Assembly: GCF_016132445.1 (NCBI RefSeq)
Contig: NZ_CP046056.1
Span: 620,001 to 684,000, forward strand
DNA: 64,000 nt
Source: Venatoribacter cucullus
GTDB lineage: Bacteria > Pseudomonadota > Gammaproteobacteria > Pseudomonadales > Oceanobacteraceae
Reading direction: 5' to 3'
In this document: piece by piece, positions 26,938-37,583 of the stretch
How positions within the stretch are numbered: position 1 is the stretch's first letter
Layout: each line of letters opens with the position of its first letter
Program-made: the position numbers and the translations under genes
Notes under the pieces: model-generated
What the model was told of the DNA's origin: nothing
What the model saw: the letters and a program-made list of their open reading frames with translations, nothing else
Databases searched by the model: none

Positions 26938-27023
26938 GCAGTTTTAAACCCTGCCGGCGCAGCCTTCGGGCTGCGCCTCGCATCTCCTGACAAATCGCTA
27001 TATTCTTAGCGCCGTTTTTCTGA

Positions 27024-27845
<822 letters not shown>

Positions 27846-27864
27846 ACGCCAGCCGTTCAGGCAT

Positions 27865-27894
27865 AAAAAAACCGCTCATCCGAGCGGTTTTTTT
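27865..27894. terminator. bidirectional terminator between dapB and the TetR gene
   Basis: ACCGCTC and GAGCGGT with a 4-nt loop, A7 before and T7 after. It serves convergent dapB (+) and the regulator (-). Confidence 0.92.
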
Positions 27895-27910
27895 ATGTCT
27901 TTATTTCGTG

Positions 27911-28525
27911 TCAGGCGCGGGATTTTACCCCAAGAATATGGTCGAAACCGCGGCTGATCATCTCTTCCATGCCGCTTGGTTTGCCATCCGGGTCAAATAC
28001 CATGGAGACCAGCATCTGTGCATTGCCCAGCGCCCAGCGGGCACGCTCGCGGGGGGATAAGCCCATTTCCAGTGCGCCACTGCGGATACCGGTTTCAATG
28101 TGCTCAGCAATCAGATCCAGTAATTTATTCTGGAAGGCCAGGTACTTGGGCCAGGTTTCATCCCGTACTGAGGCGCTCCACTCCAGCCACACTTTAATGT
28201 AGGCCGGGTGCTCTTCGCAGGCCTGCAGAAAAGCCCCCAGATGCGCCTTGATGGCGGCCACCGGGTCAGCCTGTTCACGGTAAACCTGTTCGGCCAGGTT
28301 CAGCAGGAAGCTTTCAATCTCGTCCAGTACCGCATCTACCAGATCTTCACGGGTATTGAAATAGTTGAAGACGGTGGCAACCGATACCCCGCCGGTTTCG
28401 GCAATTTCGGTGTGTCCGCCACGGCCAATGCCACGGTGAGCAAAGTTCTCTACGGCATGGACCAGCAGTAACTTTTTACGTTCTTCAGGATTCAGACGGC
28501 GACGGCCATCAACAGCGACAGGCAT
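27911..28525 (-). CDS. TetR-family regulator resembling Vibrio HapR/LuxR/SmcR
   Basis: 204 residues from the ATG at 28525, chosen for its AAGGGG ribosome-binding site; the upstream 14 codons are dropped. The N-terminus is basic (GRRRLNPEERKK) and leads into the helix-turn-helix at 38-62, with GIGRGGHTEIA and SVATVFNYFNTREDLVD. Recalled Vibrio HapR/LuxR proteins share this almost word for word (GIGRGGHADIA, SVATVFNYFPTREDLVD) and also the ligand-domain phrase VW.EWSAS.RDE.WP (here 112-126). Those proteins are quorum-sensing master regulators. No luxI, luxS or phosphorelay gene is nearby. Its position between dapB and carA interrupts conserved synteny, so target genes are unknown. Confidence 0.85.
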   Translation of the reverse strand: MPVAVDGRRRLNPEERKKLLLVHAVENFAHRGIGRGGHTEIAETGGVSVATVFNYFNTREDLVDAVLDEIESFLLNLAEQVYREQADPVAAIKAHLGAFLQACEEHPAYIKVWLEWSASVRDETWPKYLAFQNKLLDLIAEHIETGIRSGALEMGLSPRERARWALGNAQMLVSMVFDPDGKPSGMEEMISRGFDHILGVKSRA

Positions 28526-28686
28526 GGTAAAACCCCTTGATTCAGTTGCATGAGCGGGTGCGAACAACGCCAGTAGTTTTTGATAACTCTGACTGTTATG
28601 TAGTTTCTAAGTAGTTCAACTTCTCAATACCGGATTTTTACTGCAGGCCGATCCCGGGGGAAGCAGTATTGCGTGTAATTTTGTAT

Positions 28687-28701
28687 GTTACATACTGTAA
28701 C
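28687..28701. promoter_or_regulatory. GTTAC-N5-GTAAC palindrome, possible operator
   Basis: GTTACATACTGTAAC is a perfect 5-bp inverted repeat, and a third half ATGTAAC follows at 28705-28711. It lies about 160 nt upstream of the TetR-family start codon in the 474-nt intergenic region. It could be an operator for that regulator or for another factor. No direct evidence links them. Confidence 0.35.
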
Positions 28702-28811
28702 TTCATGTAACAAGGCAGGGTGGCGGTGGATATTACGGCACCGGCCGGAGGTTTTAAGAGGGTGGCGTAACGGTGCTGATTGTGCGCTTGGGTTGGACAG
28801 CGGGGGCCGTT

Positions 28812-28840
28812 TTCAGTATCCTTTAGTGTTAGTTTATACA
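28812..28840 (+). promoter_or_regulatory. candidate carA promoter
   Basis: TTCAGT (28812-28817) and TATACA (28835-28840) are 17 nt apart. Transcription from here would include a leader of about 150 nt before the carA TTG. Confidence 0.4.
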
Positions 28841-28880
28841 CGCATTGTGGCGATCGCTTTTTGTCGCCGGAATCAGCCGT

Positions 28881-28919
28881 AAGCGGGATGGGGTCTGTCT
28901 TTCACCATTCCGCTTTTTT
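28881..28919 (+). terminator. intrinsic terminator in the carA leader (possible attenuator)
   Basis: AAGCGGGATGG (28881-28891) pairs over 11 bp (one G-U) with CCATTCCGCTT (28905-28915) and is followed by T6. It stands between the candidate promoter and the carA start with no gene before it, which is the layout of an attenuator. An upstream stem GGCGA/TCGCC (28851-28868) and a downstream TGCAGA/TCTGCA pair offer alternative folds. Confidence 0.65.
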
Positions 28920-28999
28920 ACGACTGCAGATTCCTTCGGCGATTCCCTCCGGCCCGGTGCGGTAGTCTGCAAGTTTATTCTTTGTTCGGGGATTTAGCC

Positions 29000-30148
29000 T
29001 TGTCTACGCCAGCCATTCTAGCTCTTGAGGACGGCAGCATCTTCAAAGGTACCAGCATTGGTGCCGAAGGTCTGTCAGTGGGAGAGGTAGTGTTTAACAC
29101 CTCTATGACCGGTTATCAGGAGATTCTTACCGATCCTTCCTATGCCAGTCAGATTGTCACCTTAACCTATCCACATATTGGTAACTACGGTACCAACCCT
29201 GAAGACGAAGAGTCTGACGGCATCTATGCCAAAGGCCTGGTAATCCGCGATCTGCCATTAATTGCTTCCAGTTTCCGCAATGAGCAGGCACTGGATGAAT
29301 ACCTGAAACAGCGCAATGTGCTGGGCATTGCCGATATCGATACCCGCCGCCTTACCCGCGTACTGCGTGAAAAAGGCTCGCTGAATGGCTGTCTGCTGGC
29401 GGGTGCTGATGCGCACTCAGAAGCGTCGGTAGCCAAAGCGCTGGCAGAAGCCAAGGCTTTCCCCGGCCTGAACGGTATGGATCTGGCCAAAGTGGTCAGC
29501 GCCAAAGCCACGTATAAGTGGACCGAAACTGACTGGACGCTGGGTAAAGGCTATGGCCAGCTGAGCGAACCAAAATTTAAGGTGGTGGCGTACGATTACG
29601 GCGTAAAACGCAACATTCTGCGTTTGCTGGCTGAGCGTGGCTGCGACCTGACTGTGGTGCCGGCGCAAACCCCGGCCGCTGACGTGCTGGCGATGAATCC
29701 GGATGGCGTGTTCCTCTCCAATGGCCCCGGCGACCCGGCTCCTTGCGACTACGCCATTAAGGCCATTCAGGAAATTGTGGCTACCGGTATGCCGGTGTTC
29801 GGTATCTGTCTCGGTCACCAGCTGCTGGCGCTGGCGTCTGGTGCGCAAACCGTAAAAATGCCGCACGGCCACCACGGCGGTAACCACCCGGTACAGGATA
29901 TTGAATCCGGCCGCGTGATGATTACCAGCCAGAACCACGGCTTCGCCGTAGACGAAGCCACTTTGCCGGCCAACGTGAAGGCCACCCATAAGTCACTGTT
30001 CGACGGCACGCTGCAGGGCATTGCCCGCACCGATACTCCGGCGTTCAGCTTCCAGGGTCACCCGGAAGCCAGCCCGGGGCCGCGCGATGTTGCCCCGCTG
30101 TTCGACCATTTCATTGATCTGATGACCGCCGCCAAGGCCGCTCAATAA
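29000..30148 (+). CDS. carA: carbamoyl-phosphate synthase small subunit
   Basis: 382 residues from the TTG at 29000, giving [17 protein letters not shown]. coli carA also starts at UUG. An upstream TTG at 28982 is less family-like. CarA hydrolyses glutamine and channels ammonia to CarB for arginine and pyrimidine synthesis. The class I amidotransferase domain includes FGICLGHQ (nucleophile Cys), [12 protein letters not shown] and the catalytic [11 protein letters not shown]. carB follows after 16 nt. Possible control by an attenuator-like leader is noted separately. Confidence 0.97.
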   Translation: MSTPAILALEDGSIFKGTSIGAEGLSVGEVVFNTSMTGYQEILTDPSYASQIVTLTYPHIGNYGTNPEDEESDGIYAKGLVIRDLPLIASSFRNEQALDEYLKQRNVLGIADIDTRRLTRVLREKGSLNGCLLAGADAHSEASVAKALAEAKAFPGLNGMDLAKVVSAKATYKWTETDWTLGKGYGQLSEPKFKVVAYDYGVKRNILRLLAERGCDLTVVPAQTPAADVLAMNPDGVFLSNGPGDPAPCDYAIKAIQEIVATGMPVFGICLGHQLLALASGAQTVKMPHGHHGGNHPVQDIESGRVMITSQNHGFAVDEATLPANVKATHKSLFDGTLQGIARTDTPAFSFQGHPEASPGPRDVAPLFDHFIDLMTAAKAAQ

Positions 30149-30164
30149 CAGGACCGACTGAGAT

Positions 30165-33100
30165 ATGCCAAAACGTACTGATATTAAAAGTATTCTGATC
30201 ATCGGCGCCGGTCCTATCGTGATCGGTCAGGCCTGTGAGTTCGATTACTCCGGCGCTCAGGCCTGTAAAGCCCTGCGGGAAGAGGGTTACCGCGTTATTC
30301 TGGTGAACTCCAACCCGGCCACCATCATGACCGACCCGTCGATGGCCGATGCCACCTACATCGAACCCATCACCGTCGAAGCGGTTGCCAAAATTATTGA
30401 AAAAGAGCGTCCGGATGCGCTGTTGCCGACTATGGGTGGTCAGACCGCACTGAACTGCGCACTGGGCCTGGAACAGGCCGGCGTGCTGGAAAAGTTCGGC
30501 GTCGAAATGATCGGTGCCAATGCCGACACCATCGATAAAGCCGAAGACCGTGAGCGTTTCGACCATGCCATGAAGAAAATCGGCCTGGAATGCCCGCGCG
30601 CCGGTATTGCGCACAGCATGGAAGAAGCCCGCGAAGTGCAGAAAAGCCTGGGTTTCCCCTGCATTATCCGGCCGTCCTTCACCATGGGTGGCACCGGTGG
30701 CGGTATCGCCTACAACAAAGAAGAGTTTGAAGAAATCTGTGCCCGTGGTCTGGACCTGTCACCGACCAACGAGCTGCTGATCGACGAATCCCTGATCGGC
30801 TGGAAAGAGTACGAGATGGAAGTTGTGCGGGACAAAAACGACAACTGCATCATTATCTGCTCAATCGAAAACTTCGACGCCATGGGCGTACACACCGGTG
30901 ACTCCATCACCGTGGCACCGGCGCAGACACTGACCGACAAAGAATATCAGATCATGCGTGACGCCTCGTTGGCGGTACTGCGCGAGATCGGTGTGGAAAC
31001 CGGCGGTTCCAACGTCCAGTTCGGTATCAACCCGAAAGACGGCCGTATGGTCGTGATCGAGATGAACCCGCGGGTATCCCGTTCCTCCGCTCTGGCGTCT
31101 AAAGCAACCGGTTTCCCGATTGCCAAAGTCGCCGCCAAGCTGGCTGTGGGTTATACGCTGGATGAACTGCAGAACGATATTACCGGCGGTCGTACCCCGG
31201 CGTCGTTTGAGCCGTCCATCGACTACGTGGTGACCAAAATCCCGCGCTTCACTTTCGAGAAATTCCCGCAGGCCGATGGTCGTCTGACCACCCAGATGAA
31301 GTCAGTGGGTGAGGTGATGGCGATTGGCCGTACCCAGCAGGAATCTCTGCAGAAAGCCCTGCGTGGTCTGGAAGTGGGTTCCACCGGTTTCGATCCGAAG
31401 GTGGATCTGAACGATCCGGCCAGCAAAGATAAAGTGATTTCCGAACTGCGTACCCCGCGCTCTGAGCGTATCTGGTACATCGGTGATGCCTTCCGTCTGG
31501 GCATGAGCGTGCAGGAAGTGTACGAACACTCGCACGTTGATCCCTGGTTCCTGGTGCAGATTGAAGACCTGATCAAAGAAGAAGCCGCGGTGGCCCAAAG
31601 CAGCCTGCAGGCGCTGGATGCTGACCGTGTTTATCGTCTGAAGCGCAAAGGTTTCTCCGATGCCCGTCTGGCCACTCTGCTGGGCATTACTGAAAAAACC
31701 TTCCGTAAGCACCGTCAGAAGCTGGGCATCCGTCCGGTCTACAAGCGCGTGGATACCTGTGCGGCAGAATTTGCCACCGACACGGCCTATATGTACTCCA
31801 CCTACGAGGAAGAGTGCGAAGCCAACCCAACTGACCGCGAAAAAATCATCGTGCTGGGTGGTGGTCCGAACCGTATTGGTCAGGGCATCGAGTTTGATTA
31901 CTGCTGTGTGCACGCGGCACTGGCAGCCAAGGAAGAAGGGTATGAGGCCATTATGGTCAACTGTAACCCGGAAACCGTTTCCACCGACTACGACACCTCC
32001 GACCGTCTGTACTTCGAGCCGGTAACCCTGGAAGACGTGCTGGAAATCGTTGAGAAAGAAAAACCCAAAGGCGTGATCGTGCAGTACGGTGGCCAGACCC
32101 CGCTGAAACTGGCCGACGAACTGGAAGCCGCTGGTGTGCCCATTATCGGCACGTCACCGGAAGCCATTGACCGCGCCGAAGACCGTGAGCGTTTCCAGCA
32201 GATGATCCAGCGTCTGGGTCTGAAGCAGCCGGTGAACGCCACCGTCACGTCCGCAGAAGAAGCGGTGGTGAAAGCCGCCGAAATCGGTTACCCGCTGGTG
32301 GTGCGCCCGTCCTATGTGCTGGGCGGCCGGGCGATGGAAATCGTCAACAACGAAGCCTCGCTGCGTCGTTACATGACCGAAGCGGTAAAAGTATCGAACG
32401 ATTCGCCGGTACTGCTGGATTACTTCCTCGATCGCGCCGTGGAAGTGGATATCGACGCCATCTGTGACGGCGAACAAGTCGTTATCGGTGGCATCATGCA
32501 GCACATCGAGCAGGCGGGTATTCACTCCGGTGACTCCGCGTGTTCTCTGCCGCCGTACAGCCTGCCGCAGGATGTACAGGACGAAATGCGCAAGCAGGTG
32601 GCTGCCATGGCGATGGAGCTGGGCGTTGTCGGTCTGATGAACACTCAGCTGGCCTGGCAGGATGGTGAGATTTACGTCATTGAAGTGAATCCGCGTGCTT
32701 CCCGTACCGTACCGTTTGTCTCCAAGTGCATCGGCACTTCCCTGGCCGCTATTGCTGCCAAGGTGATGACCGGCAAGAAACTGTCTGAACTGGGTTTTAC
32801 CAAGGAAATTATTCCGCCGTATTTCTCAGTGAAAGAAGCCGTATTCCCGTTCAACAAGTTCCAGGGTGTGGATCCGATCCTCGGCCCGGAAATGAAATCC
32901 ACCGGTGAAGTGATGGGTGCCGGCACCACTTTCGGCGAAGCTTTCTATAAAGCTCAGCTGGGTGCGGGTGCCAAGTTGCCGGAAGGCGGCGTGGCCTTCC
33001 TGTCCGTGCGTGATGCCGACAAGCCGGGTGTGGTGGATATGGCCAAAGGCCTGATCGAACGTGGTTTCCGTCTGGTCTCTACCGAAGGTACCGGTCGTGT

Positions 33101-33380
33101 GCTGCGTGAAGCCGGCGTGGCGGTGGAGCGGGTCAATAAAGTGACCGAAGGCCGTCCGCACATTGTCGATATGATTAAAAACGATGAGATTTCTCTGATT
33201 GTGAACACCACCGATGGCCCGCAGGCGATCAGTGATTCAGCCGACATCCGTCGCAGCGCCCTGCAGCATAAGGTGTACTACACCACCACGCTGGCCGGTG
33301 CCGAAGCGGTGGTTGAGGGGCTGCGTTCAGAAGGTCTGAAAGAAGTCCGTCGTTTACAGGAACTGCACGCGACCATCTGA
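30165..33380 (+). CDS. carB: carbamoyl-phosphate synthase large subunit
   Basis: 1071 residues, full length. Two homologous ATP-grasp halves are visible: the first (about 1-400) makes carboxyphosphate, and the second (about 550-930) phosphorylates carbamate. Each has paired motifs ([14 protein letters not shown] and [27 protein letters not shown] and [14 protein letters not shown]). The linker is an oligomerisation domain ([11 protein letters not shown]...), and the C-terminal ~140 residues are the MGS-like allosteric domain ([19 protein letters not shown]). UMP inhibition and ornithine activation act there in E. coli. It is co-transcribed with carA. Confidence 0.98.
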   Translation: MPKRTDIKSILIIGAGPIVIGQACEFDYSGAQACKALREEGYRVILVNSNPATIMTDPSMADATYIEPITVEAVAKIIEKERPDALLPTMGGQTALNCALGLEQAGVLEKFGVEMIGANADTIDKAEDRERFDHAMKKIGLECPRAGIAHSMEEAREVQKSLGFPCIIRPSFTMGGTGGGIAYNKEEFEEICARGLDLSPTNELLIDESLIGWKEYEMEVVRDKNDNCIIICSIENFDAMGVHTGDSITVAPAQTLTDKEYQIMRDASLAVLREIGVETGGSNVQFGINPKDGRMVVIEMNPRVSRSSALASKATGFPIAKVAAKLAVGYTLDELQNDITGGRTPASFEPSIDYVVTKIPRFTFEKFPQADGRLTTQMKSVGEVMAIGRTQQESLQKALRGLEVGSTGFDPKVDLNDPASKDKVISELRTPRSERIWYIGDAFRLGMSVQEVYEHSHVDPWFLVQIEDLIKEEAAVAQSSLQALDADRVYRLKRKGFSDARLATLLGITEKTFRKHRQKLGIRPVYKRVDTCAAEFATDTAYMYSTYEEECEANPTDREKIIVLGGGPNRIGQGIEFDYCCVHAALAAKEEGYEAIMVNCNPETVSTDYDTSDRLYFEPVTLEDVLEIVEKEKPKGVIVQYGGQTPLKLADELEAAGVPIIGTSPEAIDRAEDRERFQQMIQRLGLKQPVNATVTSAEEAVVKAAEIGYPLVVRPSYVLGGRAMEIVNNEASLRRYMTEAVKVSNDSPVLLDYFLDRAVEVDIDAICDGEQVVIGGIMQHIEQAGIHSGDSACSLPPYSLPQDVQDEMRKQVAAMAMELGVVGLMNTQLAWQDGEIYVIEVNPRASRTVPFVSKCIGTSLAAIAAKVMTGKKLSELGFTKEIIPPYFSVKEAVFPFNKFQGVDPILGPEMKSTGEVMGAGTTFGEAFYKAQLGAGAKLPEGGVAFLSVRDADKPGVVDMAKGLIERGFRLVSTEGTGRVLREAGVAVERVNKVTEGRPHIVDMIKNDEISLIVNTTDGPQAISDSADIRRSALQHKVYYTTTLAGAEAVVEGLRSEGLKEVRRLQELHATI

Positions 33381-33417
33381 TGGTCGCCTGCGTCATTGAA
33401 TTAAGGAGTCGATCCGT

Positions 33418-33894
33418 ATGCAAAAATTTCCCATGACTGTGGAAGGGGAAAAGGCGCTGCGTGATGAGTTGCAACGCCTGAAGTCGGTTGACCGGCCGCG
33501 GGTTATTGCCTCTATTGCCGAAGCCCGTGAGCATGGTGATCTGAAAGAAAACGCCGAATACCATGCAGCCCGTGAGCAGCAGGGGTTTATTGAAGGCCGT
33601 ATTCAGGATATCGAGGGCAAGCTGTCCAATGCTCAGGTAATTGATATCAAAACCATTCCGCACAGCGGTAAGGTTTTGTTCGGTACCACCGTGCGGATCA
33701 TCAACACTGACACCGAAGAAGAAGTGGAATACAAAATCGTTGGTGACGACGAAGCGGATATTAAAAATAACCGCATTTCTGTTTCTTCGCCCATTGCCCG
33801 CGCCTTAATCGGCAAGGAAGAAGGGGATGTGGTGATGGTGAAGATTCCGAGTGGCACGGTAGAGTTCGAAATCGACGAAGTTCGTCATTTGTAA
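33418..33894 (+). CDS. greA: transcript cleavage factor GreA
   Basis: 158 residues. GreA inserts its coiled coil into the RNA polymerase secondary channel and stimulates cleavage of backtracked RNA. The coiled coil holds the acidic tip motif [15 protein letters not shown] (D/E residues). The C-terminal FKBP-like domain follows ([17 protein letters not shown]...GEEDGDVV-like). AAGGAG precedes the ATG, 37 nt after carB, the Pseudomonas carA-carB-greA order. A terminator follows. Confidence 0.97.
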   Translation: MQKFPMTVEGEKALRDELQRLKSVDRPRVIASIAEAREHGDLKENAEYHAAREQQGFIEGRIQDIEGKLSNAQVIDIKTIPHSGKVLFGTTVRIINTDTEEEVEYKIVGDDEADIKNNRISVSSPIARALIGKEEGDVVMVKIPSGTVEFEIDEVRHL

Positions 33895-33907
33895 CCGGCT
33901 TGCCAAT

Positions 33908-33936
33908 AAAAAACCGCGCTCCGGCGCGGTTTTTTT
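33908..33936. terminator. bidirectional terminator after greA
   Basis: ACCGCGC and GCGCGGT stem with A6 on the left and T7 on the right, between convergent greA and the thioesterase gene. Confidence 0.9.
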
Positions 33937-33944
33937 ATGCCTGC

Positions 33945-34466
33945 TCAGGGGCAGGGAATTAACGGCAGATCATCAAAATCATCGCTGCCATCATCGCGGG
34001 CGATGGCGCGCATCATGGCCTGTAATTTTTTCTGCGCTTCGCGGCGCTTTAAGGCTTTGTTCCAGCGCCGGATCTGGTCGGTACTCTTCAGCTGCAGCGG
34101 CGGTACAGCGGTGGGTTTATTGCTGTCGTCCATGGCCACCATGGTGAAATAGCAGGTGTGGGTGTGGCGTACGGTGCGCTGGCGGATATCTTCCGCCACC
34201 ACTTTAATGCCAATTTCCATGGACGTATTGCCGGTGTAATTAATGGTGGCCAGACAGGTCACCAGTTCACCGATATGAATTGGCTCTTTGAATAATACGT
34301 TATCCACCGACAGGGTTACCGCATAGTGGCCGCTGTAACGCATGGCACAGGTATAGGCCACTTTATCCAGCAGTTTCAGCAGCTCGCCGCCGTGCATATT
34401 GCCGGAAAAGTTGGCCATATCGGGAGTGACCAGAACGGTCATTTCGGTTTGTACAATTTGTCCCAC
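33945..34466 (-). CDS. hotdog-fold acyl-CoA thioesterase
   Basis: 173 residues if the GTG at 34466 is used, 5 nt after a GAGG site; a GTG two codons upstream is the alternative. The hotdog signature NFSGNMHGGELLKLLDKVAYTCAMRYSG places the catalytic Asp on the long helix, as in YciA/BACH-type acyl-CoA thioesterases. The C-terminal third is basic and rich in R, K and Q (QIRRWNKALKRREAQKK), longer than YciA. It hydrolyses acyl-CoA to free acid and CoA. It is downstream of fabA on the same strand, which suggests a role in fatty-acid flux. Confidence 0.85.
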   Translation of the reverse strand: MGQIVQTEMTVLVTPDMANFSGNMHGGELLKLLDKVAYTCAMRYSGHYAVTLSVDNVLFKEPIHIGELVTCLATINYTGNTSMEIGIKVVAEDIRQRTVRHTHTCYFTMVAMDDSNKPTAVPPLQLKSTDQIRRWNKALKRREAQKKLQAMMRAIARDDGSDDFDDLPLIPCP

Positions 34467-34570
34467 AGACACCTCACTGATTACAGCGACAGTGTAGCGG
34501 AAAACAGCGCCGGAGCCGGCGCTGAAATGATGAAATCTGTTAATGAATTGGCCAGAACCTGGCTATCAGA

Positions 34571-35086
34571 TCAGAAATCTTCGGTCGAGGTGAACAGGCC
34601 AACGCGCAGGTCGCTGGCGGCATAAATTTCACGGCCATCCACTTCCATGGTGGCATCGGCAATGCCCATCACCAGCTTCTGTTCCATAACCCGGCGCATG
34701 CTGATGCGGTAGGTGACTTTTTTGGCGGTCGGCAGCACCTGGCCACGGAATTTCACTTCGCCGCTGCCCAGTGCCCGGCCACGCCCCGGGTTGCCGCGCC
34801 AGCCGAGGAAGAAACCGACCAGTTGCCACATCGCATCAAGGCCCAGACAGCCCGGCATTACCGGATCGCCTTCAAAATGGCAGGCAAAGAACCACAGCGA
34901 CGGATCAATATCCAGTTCGGCGACGATTTCACCTTTACCGTATTTACCACCTTCGTTACTGATGTGGGTAATGCGGTCCATCATCAGCATATTGGGCAGC
35001 GGCAGGCGGGCATTGCCTTCGCCGAATAATTCGCCACGGCCACAGGCCAGTAATTCTTCGCGGGTGTAACTGCTCTGGCGGGTCAT
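34571..35086 (-). CDS. fabA: beta-hydroxydecanoyl-ACP dehydratase/isomerase FabA
   Basis: 171 residues from the ATG at 35086, preceded by AGAGGAAA. FabA dehydrates 3-hydroxydecanoyl-ACP and isomerises the trans-2 double bond to cis-3, the committed step to unsaturated fatty acids. The active-site block [19 protein letters not shown] holds the catalytic His and Asp. The usual neighbour fabB is absent; a KAS III-type gene precedes it instead. This block is inserted between greA and yhbY. Confidence 0.97.
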   Translation of the reverse strand: MTRQSSYTREELLACGRGELFGEGNARLPLPNMLMMDRITHISNEGGKYGKGEIVAELDIDPSLWFFACHFEGDPVMPGCLGLDAMWQLVGFFLGWRGNPGRGRALGSGEVKFRGQVLPTAKKVTYRISMRRVMEQKLVMGIADATMEVDGREIYAASDLRVGLFTSTEDF

Positions 35087-35198
35087 GCGGTTTCCTCTGT
35101 CTTTCTTATGTGCAGGTGAGTATGCCTGCACGGTGACAGATTTACAGCGTGAGTACCAATTAAGGTTTTATGAAGAAATGGAAATAATCAGAAGGAGG

Positions 35199-35220
35199 GA
35201 CCCGCCAGAACTGGCGGGTC
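35199..35220 (-). terminator. perfect 10-bp hairpin between KAS III gene and fabA
   Basis: GACCCGCCAG/CTGGCGGGTC with a 2-nt loop, no U tract on the minus strand. It is better viewed as an mRNA-stabilising or pausing hairpin than a terminator. Confidence 0.45.
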
Positions 35221-35228
35221 AGGGGGTG

Positions 35229-36353
35229 TTACAGCTTTTCAACCAGCAGGCTGCCGATGGAATAACCGGCTCCGAAGGAACAGATCAGGCCTTTGTCGCC
35301 GGCGCTGAAGTCATCCTGATAACGGTGGAACGCAATGACCGAACCAGACGACGCTACGTTGGCGAATTCATCCAGAATGACCGGCGCTTCATTACCTTCC
35401 GGCAGCCGGCCGAGCAGTTTTTTCACCGCAAACATATTCATATTGATGTTGGCCTGATGCAGCCACATACGCTTCAGATCAGCCGGTTGCAAATTGTTGC
35501 TGGTCAGTTGCCCTTCAATAAAGTCAGTCACCAGTGGCAGCAGTTCTTTAAAGACTTTACGGCCTTCCTGCTGGAAGAAGGGGCGTTCGTAGGCCAGATC
35601 ATCGAAGCAGTGGTCGGTGTAGTTGCCATCACAGCGGATGTTGGCAGAGTACTGGGTGAACTGCTGAGTGTGCAGAATACGGAACGCATGTGGGCTGGTG
35701 CAGCTGTCCTGGCGTTCAATCACCACGGCGGTAGCGCCATCACCAAAAATAAAATGGCTGTCGCGGGATTTCAGATTCACCTGCGGGGTGGCGAATTCCG
35801 GGTTTACCACCAGTGCACATTTGGCCAGACCGGCTTTCACCGATGCATAGGCTGAAATCAGGCCGAACGTGGCGGACGAACAGGCAATGCCCATATCGTA
35901 AGCAAAGCCTTTGATGCCCAGTTTCTGCTGAATTTCTACCGCAATCGATGGATAAGCACGCTGGTGATTGGTGGTGGCGACAATCAGCATATCAATATCG
36001 GCCGCGGTTTTACCGGCACGTTGCATGGCTTCGCGGGCAGCGCCCAGACCCATGGTCACCACTTCGGGTTCGTTGCCGTTTTCCGGCGTGCAGGGTTCAA
36101 AACGCGGCATCATCCGTGCAGGGTCCAGCATGCCATCTTTATGCATGGCATAACGGGCTTTGATGCCGGAAGCTTTTTCAATGAATTCGCTGCTGCTCAG
36201 TGGCAGAGCTTCCAGCTCGCCGGCAGCGATCGCCGCGGCGTTGTCGTCATTGAAGCGGGTAACGTAGGCATTGTAAGCATCGACCAGTTCGTCGTTGCTG
36301 ACAGAAAACGGCGGAATAAACAGGCCGGAGCCGGAAATAACGATATCGGACAT
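35229..36353 (-). CDS. beta-ketoacyl-ACP synthase III (FabH-like)
   Basis: 374 residues, thiolase fold with a KAS III triad: C158 in GIACSSATFG, H299 in WLHQANINMN and N332 in FANVASSGS. It is about 50 residues longer than FabH, with an extended N-terminal half (DELVDAYNAYVTRFN...). It belongs to the ~373-residue KAS III group of Pseudomonas and relatives, some of which use medium-chain acyl-CoA rather than acetyl-CoA. With fabA and a thioesterase downstream, it may link beta-oxidation products to fatty-acid synthesis; this is inference. It sits divergently 127 nt from yhbY, which has the same strand. Confidence 0.88.
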   Translation of the reverse strand: MSDIVISGSGLFIPPFSVSNDELVDAYNAYVTRFNDDNAAAIAAGELEALPLSSSEFIEKASGIKARYAMHKDGMLDPARMMPRFEPCTPENGNEPEVVTMGLGAAREAMQRAGKTAADIDMLIVATTNHQRAYPSIAVEIQQKLGIKGFAYDMGIACSSATFGLISAYASVKAGLAKCALVVNPEFATPQVNLKSRDSHFIFGDGATAVVIERQDSCTSPHAFRILHTQQFTQYSANIRCDGNYTDHCFDDLAYERPFFQQEGRKVFKELLPLVTDFIEGQLTSNNLQPADLKRMWLHQANINMNMFAVKKLLGRLPEGNEAPVILDEFANVASSGSVIAFHRYQDDFSAGDKGLICSFGAGYSIGSLLVEKL

Positions 36354-36480
36354 GAGGAAGGAACCTTGCTTTTTCCGGCATTATCACCGGAACAGCGCAA
36401 CCTTCCAACCATACATTTGTTGCAGGGGCATGACATGACCGGATTTGAGCATCCGGTCATATTCTGCAGCGGCCGGAAAT

Positions 36481-36783
36481 TCAGCGCTTAAGATTGGACA
36501 GCGTGGCTTTGGCCTGCGGGTTGCGGCGCAGCAGCAGCGCGGTATTGCCGATTTGCTGGGGCATTTCGGCACCGGTGATGCGCAGGATCTCGGCGATCAC
36601 TTGTTTTTTCACTTCACGATCACCCACGGATACTTTGATTTTGATCAGTTCGTGGTCGTTCAGGGCGCGGTTCAGCTCTTCGATAACGCTTTCAGTCAGG
36701 CCGTTGCCGGCCACCGTTACAATGGGATTCAGGGTGTGGCCAATGGCGCGCAGGGCCTTTTTCTGTTCGTTGGATAATGCCAT
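36481..36783 (-). CDS. yhbY: ribosome-associated RNA-binding protein YhbY (CRM domain)
   Basis: 100 residues from the ATG at 36783. A single CRM domain: MALSNEQKKALRAIGHTLNPIVTVAGNGLTE-type N-terminus with the conserved GxxG-like loop (shown here in parts) and HELIKIKV. It binds pre-50S particles and helps ribosome assembly. The longer open frame upstream overlaps the rlmE promoter and is rejected. It is divergent from rlmE as in most gammaproteobacteria. Confidence 0.93.
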   Translation of the reverse strand: MALSNEQKKALRAIGHTLNPIVTVAGNGLTESVIEELNRALNDHELIKIKVSVGDREVKKQVIAEILRITGAEMPQQIGNTALLLRRNPQAKATLSNLKR

Positions 36784-36887
36784 ACAGGTTCGGAAGCTCT
36801 TCAGATCAGTGTTAGAATCCCGGGTCTGTTTTGCACTGCCGGGACGTACTGCCCGACAGTATACCTGACCTTGGAGTAAGAACCCGC

Positions 36888-37508
36888 ATGGCGCGATCAA
36901 AAACCAGTGCCGAGTGGCTCAAAGAGCACGTCGACGATATTTATGTGCAGAAAGCCCAGCAGGATGGCTACCGTACCCGCGCCAGTTACAAGCTGCTTGA
37001 GCTGGATGAAAAAGATCAGCTGATCAAACCCGGCATGGTGATTCTGGATCTTGGTGCTGCGCCCGGCGGCTGGTCGCAGGTGGTGGGGCGCAAGCTGAAC
37101 GGTAACGGGGTGATTATTGCATCCGATATTCTGTCTATGGACCCGATAGCGGATGTCGATTTCATTCAGGGCGATTTTACCGAACAATCGGTGTTCGATC
37201 AGATTATGGACGTCGTGGGTGGCCGCCCGGTTGACCTTGTAATTTCCGATATGGCCCCCAACATGAGTGGCATGGCGTCGATTGACCAGCCCGGTTCCAT
37301 GTATCTGGTCGAGCTGGCGCTGGATATGGCGCGGCAGGTTCTGAAACCCAATGGCCAGTTTGTGGCCAAAGTGTTTCAGGGTGACGGCTTTGATCAGTAT
37401 GTGAAAGACGTCAGAGAATCGTTCAGTAAGGTAATGATTCGTAAGCCAAAGGCGTCACGCCCGCGTTCACGCGAGGTCTACGTCGTTGGTAAAGGTTTCC
37501 GAGCTTAG
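36888..37508 (+). CDS. rlmE: 23S rRNA 2'-O-uridine methyltransferase RlmE (FtsJ/RrmJ)
   Basis: 206 residues from the ATG at 36888, with GGAG upstream. RlmE methylates U2552 in the A loop of 23S rRNA using SAM. The SAM site is [12 protein letters not shown]. The K-D-K-E tetrad is readable as K in ASYKLLEL, D in SDMAPN, K in VAKVFQG and E in [11 protein letters not shown]. It is heat-shock induced in E. coli and, as there, precedes ftsH by 75 nt. Confidence 0.97.
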   Translation: MARSKTSAEWLKEHVDDIYVQKAQQDGYRTRASYKLLELDEKDQLIKPGMVILDLGAAPGGWSQVVGRKLNGNGVIIASDILSMDPIADVDFIQGDFTEQSVFDQIMDVVGGRPVDLVISDMAPNMSGMASIDQPGSMYLVELALDMARQVLKPNGQFVAKVFQGDGFDQYVKDVRESFSKVMIRKPKASRPRSREVYVVGKGFRA

Positions 37509-37583
37509 TCTGGCTTGTTAAGCTAGCGGCAGATATGAACAGCTGGATAACCGGCCGTTCTGACAAATGAGGTGGTGCCGGAT

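Noticed and set aside
28580-28586. HapR-type operator near the TetR-family gene
   Set aside because: Only a single TTGATAA half-site is present; the other half does not match, so autoregulation by this site is not supported.
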